28,362 nucleotides of DNA. It comes from Comamonadaceae bacterium UBA2334. Lineage in GTDB: Bacteria > Pseudomonadota > Gammaproteobacteria > Burkholderiales > Burkholderiaceae_C. The notes under the pieces were generated by a model. That model had not been told where the DNA came from, made no database searches, and saw nothing but the letters and a program-made list of their open reading frames with translations. This document shows, piece after piece, positions 7,769 to 14,293 of the stretch (positions are counted from its first letter, which is position 1; every line of letters starts with the position of its first letter). The stretch lies in NCBI GenBank assembly GCA_002344885.1, contig DDUQ01000096.1:1-28362 (forward strand), written 5' to 3'. The translations under genes were made by a program, and so were the position numbers.

Positions 7769-8575
7769 ATGCCCAAAAGTTTGATCGGTGGCAGCAGCGG
7801 ATTCGATGGAAGTGAACTTGGCCGTAACGGTGACCCAATGGCGCACCCTGACACCGTGTTGCCCACGCTCACCTATGTGGCCGTCAACCTGCGCATGTTG
7901 GGACGGCTGCTGAACCTCACTGAGGTAGAGCGGATGTGGCTTGAATCGGCCTACCGCTGGACCCGGTTTCCTGACCAACAACCTGACCCGGTTACGGCTG
8001 ACCGTGAAGCGGTGCTGGCGCTGTTGTCGCAATGGTGGTCTGTGCCGCTGGAATCGGTGGTTGCTGCCACCCGTCCCAATCGGCTTCGTGCGCTTCGGAT
8101 GCTGGAGCCTGTTGACAGTTTTATTGAAGGTTGTGCTGGCGCTGGTGAACACCGATTGCGTGATTGGCTTCGTTGCACCGAGCACCTGATTCGTCTGGTC
8201 GAAGTGCCCCACCGCAGCCATGCCAGCTTGCTCAATGGCCTGCTGAATCCACAGCCTGATTGGCTGCTGAACCGTCTTGCTTGTTCGCCTGATGCCGTGC
8301 CCACAGTGGATTTGAATCGGTTGCCCTCATTGGTGGCTGATGCCTACCAACATGACCATGACTGCCTGCCATTGGCTGCTGAGCACATTGCAGCCCTTGT
8401 GCTGTGGTTTGGTGACTGGTCGGTACCGGCCAAGAGGTTCGATGTGCTGGCCGGTCATGTGAAGGTGAGCACGGTACGTGATGCTCTGCAACTGGCGGTG
8501 TTTCGGTGCTGCCAACGGCAAACGCCGCTGACCGAGTTCTCGCTGTTGAAAGCCCTGTTCGCTGCGTGCGACTGA
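7769..8575 (+). CDS. Unrecognised 268-aa, largely helical protein
   Basis: I do not recognise this protein. It starts with ATG behind GGAGA at good spacing. It is predicted to be mostly alpha-helical, rich in Leu, Trp and Arg, with helices such as LTYVAVNLRMLGRLLNLTEVE and VLALLSQWWSVPLESVVAA, and no signal peptide or membrane segment. The pattern of short amphipathic helices reminds me of the non-catalytic N-terminal part of some large bacterial AAA ATPases, but no Walker motif is present, so this is only a hint. Upstream is about 500 bp of noncoding, bent and palindromic DNA; downstream is the small three-gene operon after a 166-bp gap. It may be an orphan adaptor or DNA-binding protein of the accessory region. 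Confidence 0.8.
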   Translation: MPKSLIGGSSGFDGSELGRNGDPMAHPDTVLPTLTYVAVNLRMLGRLLNLTEVERMWLESAYRWTRFPDQQPDPVTADREAVLALLSQWWSVPLESVVAATRPNRLRALRMLEPVDSFIEGCAGAGEHRLRDWLRCTEHLIRLVEVPHRSHASLLNGLLNPQPDWLLNRLACSPDAVPTVDLNRLPSLVADAYQHDHDCLPLAAEHIAALVLWFGDWSVPAKRFDVLAGHVKVSTVRDALQLAVFRCCQRQTPLTEFSLLKALFAACD

Positions 8576-8599
8576 CGCTGTTGCGCTCGTTGGTCAGTC
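8570..8599 (+). terminator. Weak hairpin at the end of the 7769 gene
   Basis: GACTGAC (8570-8576) and GTCAGTC (8593-8599) form perfect 7-bp arms around a 16-base loop, overlapping the stop codon. No T run follows, so it is at best a weak or factor-dependent terminator, or an mRNA 3' end stabiliser. Confidence 0.3.
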
Positions 8600-8741
8600 C
8601 GTGACAAACGGCCACTGATCTGTTGATTTCCCTGTTCGTGATTTGCCATCCGGCCCCTGTGCTTCGGAGGTTCACGCACGCCTGTTCGTTTCTGAATTTC
8701 GTTCTGTTCTGTTTTGTTCCAACCACCAAGGAGAGAAAGCC

Positions 8742-9158
8742 ATGCCTTCCACCACCGAGTCCTGTTCTGTTCGTGCCACGGACACCACCACTGCACCAGC
8801 CCAACCCAGCGCCACCATCATCACCACCGCAGCCAAGTTCCGACTGGGCCAAATCGTCGCCACACCCGCAGCACTGGCACTGCTCCAGCAGCATCAACGC
8901 AGTGCAGCCAGTTTGATTGCCCGACATGTGCATGGCGATTGGGGCGACACCGATCCAGAAGACGCTGCACTGAATGACATGGCTGTTGAAGATGGATCAC
9001 GCATCCTGTCGGTTTACAGACTGGTCGATGCAGAAAAGCTCCGCGCCACGCCCCGGTCCAGACGTTCAAGCCTGCCCACCGTTTGGATCATCACAGACGC
9101 AGCAGATGACAATGGTGTTCGCCACTGCTCAACGCTGCTTTTGCCGGAAGATTACTGA
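8742..9158 (+). CDS. Small conserved protein of the family often labelled 'type I restriction endonuclease subunit M'
   Basis: The 138-aa protein has a disordered Thr/Ala-rich N-terminus and a conserved core: FRLGQIVATPAALALL, then HVHGDWGDTDPEDAALN, DGSRILSVYRL, VWIITDA and the end LLLPEDY. I recall small betaproteobacterial proteins with this LGQIVATP / GDWGD / SRILS / VWIIT / LLPE pattern being annotated as type I restriction subunit M. It has none of the methyltransferase motifs, so that name is misleading. The start ATG at 8742 follows a strong AAGGAGAG site; the longer open frame from 8643 lacks one. Its stop overlaps the next start as TGATG at 9158, so it is translationally coupled to the peptidase-like gene. 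Function unknown; it acts in the cytoplasm by appearance. Confidence 0.85.
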   Translation: MPSTTESCSVRATDTTTAPAQPSATIITTAAKFRLGQIVATPAALALLQQHQRSAASLIARHVHGDWGDTDPEDAALNDMAVEDGSRILSVYRLVDAEKLRATPRSRRSSLPTVWIITDAADDNGVRHCSTLLLPEDY

Positions 9159-9916
9159 TGGCAACCGCGAAGCAAAAAGCTGCAAAGCCATCCAAACAAG
9201 TGGTGGCCTATCGGTTCCAACGTGTCTATCCGGGGTTCATCACTGGCCCCGCGTTGACAGTCAAAGCACAGCGCGCTGAACCCGTCAGACCATTCATGGG
9301 CCAGGGTGATTTGGATGGAGCATGCGGCATCCACCTCGTTGCCATGATCGTGGCGATATTTGGATTGGCGAAACCGAGTGCCTTGCACGAAATGGCACGC
9401 AGAAAGACGGGAATAGCCGCAGCGATTTTTCAGATACTGGGCCATACGTACTTCACTGGAGTTCACGCCCTCGAATGGGTCCAATTGTTTGACGATCTTG
9501 AACTGCCGGTTGAACTCACCTCAAAGTTCGAGGGTGAAGACAACGTAGATGGTCATGCCGTGGACTGGTTGATGGCCGGTGATCTGGTGGCGATTGCAGT
9601 GGCCTCGATCAAGCACAGCAAGACGAAACATTGGACCTTGGGTGTCGGTATCGAGGGTGCTGTTCTGACAGACAAAACGCATGTGCCTGACACCCTATTA
9701 CTGCTGGACCCCAGCGGTTCAGAACCCAGCTTCACGGCACACAACGCCCGACTGAAACTGCCCACCACTGGTGACGGTACGCGGTCACGCAAGTGCAACT
9801 TGGTTGGCACCGATTCCAAAGGCAAACCAAAGCCGGTTACGTGGCTCTATGAGGCGGCCGAATGGCCCGCTGAAGAAGTAAAGCTGCTGGCAGCCATTCG
9901 CGTGAGGCTGATTTGA
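9158..9916 (+). CDS. Papain-like (C39-like fold) cysteine peptidase candidate
   Basis: The 252-aa protein shows the layout of a papain-fold thiol protease: an oxyanion-type Gln in GQGDLDGACG (Gln49) followed by the candidate nucleophile Cys56, then a His in TKHWTLGVGI (His158), and an Asp in LLLDPSG (Asp184). The order Q-C-H-D and the local contexts QGDxDGxCG, HW and LLDPSG fit known peptidase or acyltransferase families of this fold. The assignment is from motif reading only. The N-terminus is Lys/Ala-rich with no signal peptide, so it is probably cytoplasmic. It overlaps the preceding gene by TGATG and comes 50 bp before the FtsZ-like gene. A toxin, a processing protease or an inactive relative are all possible. 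Confidence 0.75.
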   Translation: MATAKQKAAKPSKQVVAYRFQRVYPGFITGPALTVKAQRAEPVRPFMGQGDLDGACGIHLVAMIVAIFGLAKPSALHEMARRKTGIAAAIFQILGHTYFTGVHALEWVQLFDDLELPVELTSKFEGEDNVDGHAVDWLMAGDLVAIAVASIKHSKTKHWTLGVGIEGAVLTDKTHVPDTLLLLDPSGSEPSFTAHNARLKLPTTGDGTRSRKCNLVGTDSKGKPKPVTWLYEAAEWPAEEVKLLAAIRVRLI

Positions 9917-9966
9917 CCATTGACTCGGTTCGCAGGCTGGTTCTGCGATCAATAGTCGGAGTCGGA

Positions 9967-10458
9967 ATGGTTCTGGCCCCGGCTACAGCCTGTCTGCCAG
10001 CCGTTGAACATGGCACTTACGTTCCCGACCCTCAGCAAGTCCAACTTGATCTGTTGGCTGCGCTGGAAGAAGGTGCCTTGCTACAGATCGACTGGAATGA
10101 CATGAAGGATGTGTTGAGCACCATCGGCGATGCGCCGCCTGTCTGCGCAGTTCTGACCGGTCCTGATGTGGGTGCTGTGATCAAACAGTATGGTGACATG
10201 TTGGCCCAGCATCCCGATCCGTTCAACGCCGTGTTGGTGGTGGTCAGTGGCAACCAATCACTGCGATTGGATCACGTTCGAGCTGTGACCGATGCAATGG
10301 TCAAAAGCGCCAGCAGCAATGCCAGTGGAAGCGATGCCACCAGAACGGCCAGAAACCGGCTCCAGAGCCGCTTAAAAGCGCCGCCAATGGTCTTGCATGG
10401 TGTTGTGGTTGATGCTGCCATTTCCGATGGTCTTCGTGTCACGGTTTTGGCTGGTTAG
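9967..10458 (+). CDS. Stand-alone FtsZ C-terminal-domain-like protein
   Basis: The 163-aa protein resembles only the second half of FtsZ. QIDWNDMKDVLSTIG matches the FtsZ T7 (synergy) loop and following helix (NVDFADVRTVMSEMG in E. coli), keeping both Asp (42 and 45) but changing the first Asn to Gln. AVLVVVSGNQSLRLDHVRAV matches GVLVNITAGFDLRLDEFETV, and VLHGVVVDAAISDGLRVTVL matches the last strands ending DELRVTVV. The GTP-binding half (GGGTGTG loop) is absent. I chose ATG 9967 because GGAG lies 5 bases upstream; the open frame also allows TTG at 9913 overlapping the previous stop, which would add a hydrophobic segment resembling a signal peptide. If cytoplasmic, the T7 face could dock on the nucleotide pocket of a terminal FtsZ subunit and cap filaments; that is inference. 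Confidence 0.72.
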   Translation: MVLAPATACLPAVEHGTYVPDPQQVQLDLLAALEEGALLQIDWNDMKDVLSTIGDAPPVCAVLTGPDVGAVIKQYGDMLAQHPDPFNAVLVVVSGNQSLRLDHVRAVTDAMVKSASSNASGSDATRTARNRLQSRLKAPPMVLHGVVVDAAISDGLRVTVLAG

Positions 10459-10518
10459 TTGCTCAAAAATTCAGCACAAAGCCAGCGCCGGACCATCACA
10501 CAAAACCAGCGCGAACAG

Positions 10519-10899
10519 TCACCGAAGTGGCGACCGGCGAGAGCCTTTTGGACGGTCAGAACCGGCCTCCAAACTGGCCTCGTTCTTACGGCGCTTGACC
10601 ACAGTCTTGCGAAAGGTGTCGTTAGCCAAGTGCGCCTCGAAACCAGCGATCAGTTCCGATGCTGGCATGCCCAGTGGTTTGGCCAACGACATGAGCAAGA
10701 GCAGCGTGGGGTTGGTCAGTCCGCGCTCCAGCAACGACACATAGGTTCGGTCTATAGACGCATCGAAAGCCAGTTCCATCTGACTTTTGTTCGCCTTGAT
10801 CCGAACGGCCTTCAGGTACGCACCAAACGCCACCGCCAGCGGGTGTCTTTCCGACGCCGCTTTGGATTTGGTTGTGGAGGTACCTGCATCAGACTTCAT
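10519..10899 (-). CDS. XRE-family helix-turn-helix regulator
   Basis: The 126-aa protein has a Cro/CI-type HTH: LAVAFGAYLKAVRIKANKSQ, MELAFDASIDRTYVSLLERG, then NPTLLLLMSLAKPLGMPASE, about residues 22-84. A Ser/Lys-rich tail precedes it and an Arg/Lys-rich tail follows. The ATG at 10897-10899 has no Shine-Dalgarno and lies inside a perfect 10-bp inverted repeat; an in-frame TGA a few codons upstream excludes a longer start. It may be translated from a leaderless or nearly leaderless message. It is convergent to the FtsZ-like gene and divergent from the leader peptide and membrane-protein genes, so it may regulate itself and the rightward genes. Confidence 0.88.
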   Translation of the reverse strand: MKSDAGTSTTKSKAASERHPLAVAFGAYLKAVRIKANKSQMELAFDASIDRTYVSLLERGLTNPTLLLLMSLAKPLGMPASELIAGFEAHLANDTFRKTVVKRRKNEASLEAGSDRPKGSRRSPLR

Positions 10900-10921
10900 T
10901 GACGCGAAGATGCGTCAATGA
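10896..10921. promoter_or_regulatory. Perfect 10-bp inverted repeat over the XRE start codon
   Basis: TCATTGACGC (10896-10905) and GCGTCAATGA (10912-10921) are exact reverse complements separated by 6 bases. The regulator's start codon lies in one arm. A TATAGA box on the minus strand (about 10925-10930) would place transcription start inside the repeat. It is a strong candidate for the regulator's own operator, and as RNA would fold the 5' end into a hairpin. Confidence 0.7.
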
Positions 10922-11031
10922 GGTGTCTATAGCGACGGAGTTAATGCTGCATTGTGATGCAAAATTCAACTCTGACGAGTAAACGCCTCGTAGTGGGGCA
11001 TCACGCTTTGAAAGCAAAAGGGAGTTTGGAA

Positions 11032-11079
11032 ATGAGTGATTTTTTGATTGTTATCCTGCCCATCGTGGTCAAGAAGTGA
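11032..11079 (+). CDS. 15-aa hydrophobic leader peptide or micro-protein
   Basis: A short frame encodes MSDFLIVILPIVVKK. It has an excellent ribosome site (AAAAGGGAG, 7 bases before ATG) and ends 10 bp before the ATG of the membrane-anchored protein. Asp-Phe, a run of nine Leu/Ile/Val/Pro residues and a Lys-Lys end give the shape of a tiny membrane-inserted peptide. It could be a translational leader that sets expression of the next gene, or a small membrane protein acting with it. Evidence is the Shine-Dalgarno quality, spacing and hydrophobicity only. Confidence 0.5.
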   Translation: MSDFLIVILPIVVKK

Positions 11080-11089
11080 GGGCACAGCC

Positions 11090-11980
11090 ATGTTCAAATT
11101 TTTGAAGTGGGGTGCCATTGCGCTGGTGTCGGTGTTTGTTCTGTTGGCGGCCATTGGTCATTTTTTCCCTGACGACGCAAACGACGAAGCGAACTTCTCA
11201 CGCAATGAACCCGATCCTTCTGAAGCGATTTCGGCTGCAAAGCATCCAACGAGCGTGCCAGCCGAAACGGCCCCGACACCTGTCGTCAACCACCCAGTAG
11301 ACTCCTGCATCGGTGGCGTTTGCATTGGGGCCACACCTGCCGAACTGTTGAAGTTGGCGTGGCGCGAATACCCAACCGTCAGCGACCGCGAACTGAACAA
11401 CCAACAGCGTGAACTGCTTGATCAAGAAGAGTCTGTGCTGAAACAAAATTGCGTGATTCGCCAAAAGCTGACTTGGGGTGCAGATGCGGAGGGCTTGTGC
11501 CGAGTTTTAGCCAAAGGCACCAGAGTGTCAGTGCTGGGTCAGTACCGCCCGATTCAAACAGTGGAAGTGCTCAAGTTCTTCGCTGGCGCAACCAAACCAG
11601 TGTGTCAGTTCGGCAAAGAGCCTATGACAGTTGTTGGTCATCTGGATGCCTACTCGGAGCGCACAAAAGTTGAGCTTCGATTCGATGCCACGGGCAACTT
11701 GAGGGTCTACGCCATCGACAAAAGCTTCCATGATCAGAACGCCGAAACCAATGCGCTGATATTGCAAAAGCTGAAAGACAAGCACCCCTACCTTGTGGTG
11801 ACCACTGAGCGTTACACCGTTGGTGAGTTTTGGGCCGGAGACGCGCCCTGGGGCGGTACGGTGCGACTCTCCACTCTTCAAAGCGGTGGCCCCACGATTC
11901 GAATGAAGGGCAATGAAGCCGCATTTGATGGTCACGCCGTGGCAGCCTGTCAACAGGCCAACCCAGTCAATGTCCAGTGA
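11090..11980 (+). CDS. Membrane-anchored periplasmic protein of unknown function
   Basis: The 296-aa protein starts MFKFLKWGAIALVSVFVLLA, a single N-terminal membrane segment (residues about 7-25) followed by a Pro/Ala/Thr-rich linker and a globular region. The globular part begins DSCIGGVCIGATPAELLKLAW; a Cys-Ile-Gly...Cys-Ile-Gly turn before a helix with an ...PAELLKL pattern is seen in small BamE/SmpA-like lipoprotein domains, but I would not assign it. Several Cys residues suggest disulphides outside the cytoplasm. I chose ATG 11090 (GTGAGGG site) over the earlier frame start at 11048. It follows the 15-aa leader by 10 bp and precedes the two exported hydrolases by 73 bp. Function not recognised. 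Confidence 0.8.
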   Translation: MFKFLKWGAIALVSVFVLLAAIGHFFPDDANDEANFSRNEPDPSEAISAAKHPTSVPAETAPTPVVNHPVDSCIGGVCIGATPAELLKLAWREYPTVSDRELNNQQRELLDQEESVLKQNCVIRQKLTWGADAEGLCRVLAKGTRVSVLGQYRPIQTVEVLKFFAGATKPVCQFGKEPMTVVGHLDAYSERTKVELRFDATGNLRVYAIDKSFHDQNAETNALILQKLKDKHPYLVVTTERYTVGEFWAGDAPWGGTVRLSTLQSGGPTIRMKGNEAAFDGHAVAACQQANPVNVQ

Positions 11981-12009
11981 AGTGACTCACTGACTCAATC
12001 AGAAATCTC

Positions 12010-12032
12010 ACCCCATTCAACGGCAGTGGGGT
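12010..12032. other. Short hairpin upstream of the first exported hydrolase
   Basis: ACCCCA and TGGGGT are perfect 6-bp arms around an 11-base loop, 21 bp before the 12054 start. There is no T run. It could affect read-through or mRNA stability between the membrane protein and the hydrolases, or be chance. Confidence 0.25.
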
Positions 12033-12053
12033 CAATCAACTCAGGGAGAAATC

Positions 12054-13163
12054 ATGCGTCATCCGACTCTGTTCGGTGTGCTGCTGAGCGCAGCCGTGTT
12101 CAGTCTTGCAACAACCTCACAAGCGGCTGAAGACGTGGTGGATGTACAGAAGTTCCAACCGCCAATCGTCAGTCAATCTGTTCCTGTTCAACAACACAGT
12201 TGGAGCATCCCCGACAGCGTGCGTGCCGCACGGGTTGCTGGTCTGAGTGCCATCGTCCCGTCATACAACGGCAAGGGCAACTTGATCGCAAGTTGGAATC
12301 CGCGTGGTGGCCGTGTGGCCGACCGCCCCACGTTCATCATCGTACATGGCGGACATGGCCTTAGCCCCGCCAACTTTGCGAGTGCAGAGTGGCTGATTCG
12401 TGAACTGGACGCCAACGTTCTGCTGCTGGATTCGTACTGGTCACGAGGCCGCAATGAAAACTGGCTGACATGGAATGAGTTTGGGGCCAACATGCGGATG
12501 TTGGATGCAGTGGCTGCCGCACGGTTTACCCGGTCTCAAGGCGCTGACCCCAAGAAAACGTTTTTGATGGGTGACAGCCAAGGTGGTTGGACGGTGTTGC
12601 GCACGTTCACCGCTGGTCACTCGCTGGAGCAAGAAGTCAAGTCGCTGTATCGAGGTGGCTTTGCTCTGTATCCGAACTGCCCATCTGGTGACAATTGGTA
12701 TGACCGCTTGCCCGTGGGTGCTGTGAACGGACGAGAATTTGTTCCTCCACTTGGTCCGTATTCCATGCCAATCGTGGTGTTCACGGGGTCACTTGACCAA
12801 GCAACGCCGATCAGTGAATGCAAGGTCGATAAGACGCTAAAAAGCGCCTCGGCGTGGCACCACTACGAAGGAGCCACTCATGCTTGGGATGCGCCGTTCG
12901 GTGGCATCGGCAGCAAGAATCCAATTGATGGGAAATGCACCAAGGCCGAAAACATCCACAACCACTTTCCAGTTTGCAGGAGCAACAAGTACACCGACCA
13001 CATGCGTCAGGAGATTGTGAAATTTGTGAAGTCGCATGCACCTGCTGGAAATGTGGCCTCCACCGAACCAGCGAGAAGCGCCGCAACACCAGTCGTGACA
13101 GACATGACCCATGAACAGCGAACGGATGAAATCCTGCGTGAATTGGCTGGTGGTAAGCAATGA
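12054..13163 (+). CDS. Exported alpha/beta hydrolase with C-terminal HEQRT tail
   Basis: The 369-aa protein has a Sec signal peptide (MRHPTLFGVLLSAAVFSLAT..., probable cut after SQA, residue 24). The alpha/beta-hydrolase fold shows HGGHG (98-102) as oxyanion region, GDSQG (173-177) with nucleophile Ser175, Asp248 in TGSLDQATP and His276 in GATHAWD. This resembles dienelactone-hydrolase-like periplasmic proteins; the substrate is unknown. The last 20 residues (DMTHEQRTDEILRELAGGKQ) follow a Pro/Ala-rich linker and recur at the end of the next protein. The ATG follows AGGGAG. The stop overlaps the next start as ATGA, so the two are co-translated. Confidence 0.87.
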   Translation: MRHPTLFGVLLSAAVFSLATTSQAAEDVVDVQKFQPPIVSQSVPVQQHSWSIPDSVRAARVAGLSAIVPSYNGKGNLIASWNPRGGRVADRPTFIIVHGGHGLSPANFASAEWLIRELDANVLLLDSYWSRGRNENWLTWNEFGANMRMLDAVAAARFTRSQGADPKKTFLMGDSQGGWTVLRTFTAGHSLEQEVKSLYRGGFALYPNCPSGDNWYDRLPVGAVNGREFVPPLGPYSMPIVVFTGSLDQATPISECKVDKTLKSASAWHHYEGATHAWDAPFGGIGSKNPIDGKCTKAENIHNHFPVCRSNKYTDHMRQEIVKFVKSHAPAGNVASTEPARSAATPVVTDMTHEQRTDEILRELAGGKQ

Positions 13164-14293
13164 AGTCCGCACGGTACTTGCTGGCCTGGATGGCAGTTGT
13201 TCATTCGACGGTGATGGCCGCGCCGCTGGACACCCTTTCTGGTGGTCAAACCGGAAAGATCGAGTACCAGAGCATCACGCCACCTGACCGCTGGCAGTTC
13301 GTCCGAAAGAATCTAGACAACACGAAGACGGTCACGCTTCAAGGTGATCTGCTGATGCCGTCAAAAATGGACGGCAAGGTGCCTGCCGTGGTGATCAGCC
13401 ATGACAGCGGTGGTGTGACACCGAAGCTGTATGACGTGTGGGCCAAGTCGCTGAACGCTGCTGGTGTGGCGGTGTTTATTCCTGACAGCTTCAAACCCCG
13501 TGGCATAGACAGCACCACCAACCACCAAGGTCAGGTTGATGTGTCAGCCAACGTGGCCGATGCGTTGAATGCCCTCAAATTGCTGGCCACTCATCCGCAA
13601 ATTGATGCCAGTCGCATCTTCCACATGGGTGGCTCACGTGGTGGCACGGCAGTGTTTGAGACGCAGTGGGACATGGTTCGCAAAGCCGTCATCACCAGCG
13701 ACTTGAAATTTGCTGGTCATGTCGCGCTGTACCAAGGCAACTGCAACACGCGGTTCCGGTTTGACAGAGGCAGTTCCAAGCCAGCACCCATGCTGGCGCT
13801 GCTGGGTGCCGCTGACGATGGCACGCCAGCCGATGCATGTGTGGCCTACTACACAGAGTTAAACCGTGGTGGGGCCAACATCCGGTGGCAGATTTACCCT
13901 GATGCCCATCACAACTTCGATGGCAGCACGCAACGCACGTACTTCCCACAAGGGGTCACCGCCAAGAACTGCTCCATCGAAGTGTTCCTGACCGATGTGA
14001 AAGGCGGTGGATTAGGTGAAGCTCGAAACTACAAGACCGGCCAACCGATACAAGGCTTTGGCGAATGGCAGCGAGAGTTCGCAGCCTGCAACAGCCGTGG
14101 TTTCACCGTTGCTGAAAACCGGGCAGCACGTGAACAGGCGGTGAAAGATGTGCTGACGTTCATCCAGTCAGTCCAACCTGTGACTCAGACGCCGTTTGTA
14201 TCTCATCAAGTCAAACAAGCGGTGTCACCAGACATGGCTCATGAGCAGCGGACCCTAGATCTTCTGCGTGAAATAGCTGGGGGTAAGGACTAA
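13160..14293 (+). CDS. Exported dienelactone-hydrolase-like protein with the same C-terminal tail
   Basis: The 377-aa protein has a short signal peptide (probable cut at VMA/APL, residue 20). Fold landmarks are VISHDSGG (78-85), GGSRGG (157-162) with nucleophile Ser159, the acid in GAADDGTP (Asp219 or 220) and His in DAHHNFD (250 or 251), the dienelactone-hydrolase arrangement but with Ser in place of the classic Cys. Chemistry is likely ester hydrolysis in the periplasm; the substrate is unknown. It ends DMAHEQRTLDLLREIAGGKD, nearly the tail of the upstream protein, although the two catalytic domains are otherwise clearly different. Its ATG lies in the stop of the previous gene. Confidence 0.87.
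   Translation: MKSARYLLAWMAVVHSTVMAAPLDTLSGGQTGKIEYQSITPPDRWQFVRKNLDNTKTVTLQGDLLMPSKMDGKVPAVVISHDSGGVTPKLYDVWAKSLNAAGVAVFIPDSFKPRGIDSTTNHQGQVDVSANVADALNALKLLATHPQIDASRIFHMGGSRGGTAVFETQWDMVRKAVITSDLKFAGHVALYQGNCNTRFRFDRGSSKPAPMLALLGAADDGTPADACVAYYTELNRGGANIRWQIYPDAHHNFDGSTQRTYFPQGVTAKNCSIEVFLTDVKGGGLGEARNYKTGQPIQGFGEWQREFAACNSRGFTVAENRAAREQAVKDVLTFIQSVQPVTQTPFVSHQVKQAVSPDMAHEQRTLDLLREIAGGKD

Noticed and set aside
7601..8221. 206-aa minus-strand frame opposite the 7769 gene
   Set aside because: No ribosome site or recognisable motif, composition of a shadow frame; the sense gene has a good start.
8600..8770. Recurring CTGTTCGT / TTCTGTTC words before the 8742 gene
   Set aside because: Short, irregularly spaced and partly coding; could be chance in a pyrimidine-rich leader.
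8232..8933. 233-aa minus-strand frame spanning the gap before the 8742 gene
   Set aside because: Gly/Cys/Thr-rich and antisense to two better-supported genes.
8742..9158. True type I restriction modification subunit
   Set aside because: No SAM-binding or NPPY motif and far too short; the name would mislead.
10948..10961. TGCAT(TGTG)ATGCA inverted repeat between the XRE gene and the leader peptide
   Set aside because: Five-bp arms are too short to call a site without comparative support.
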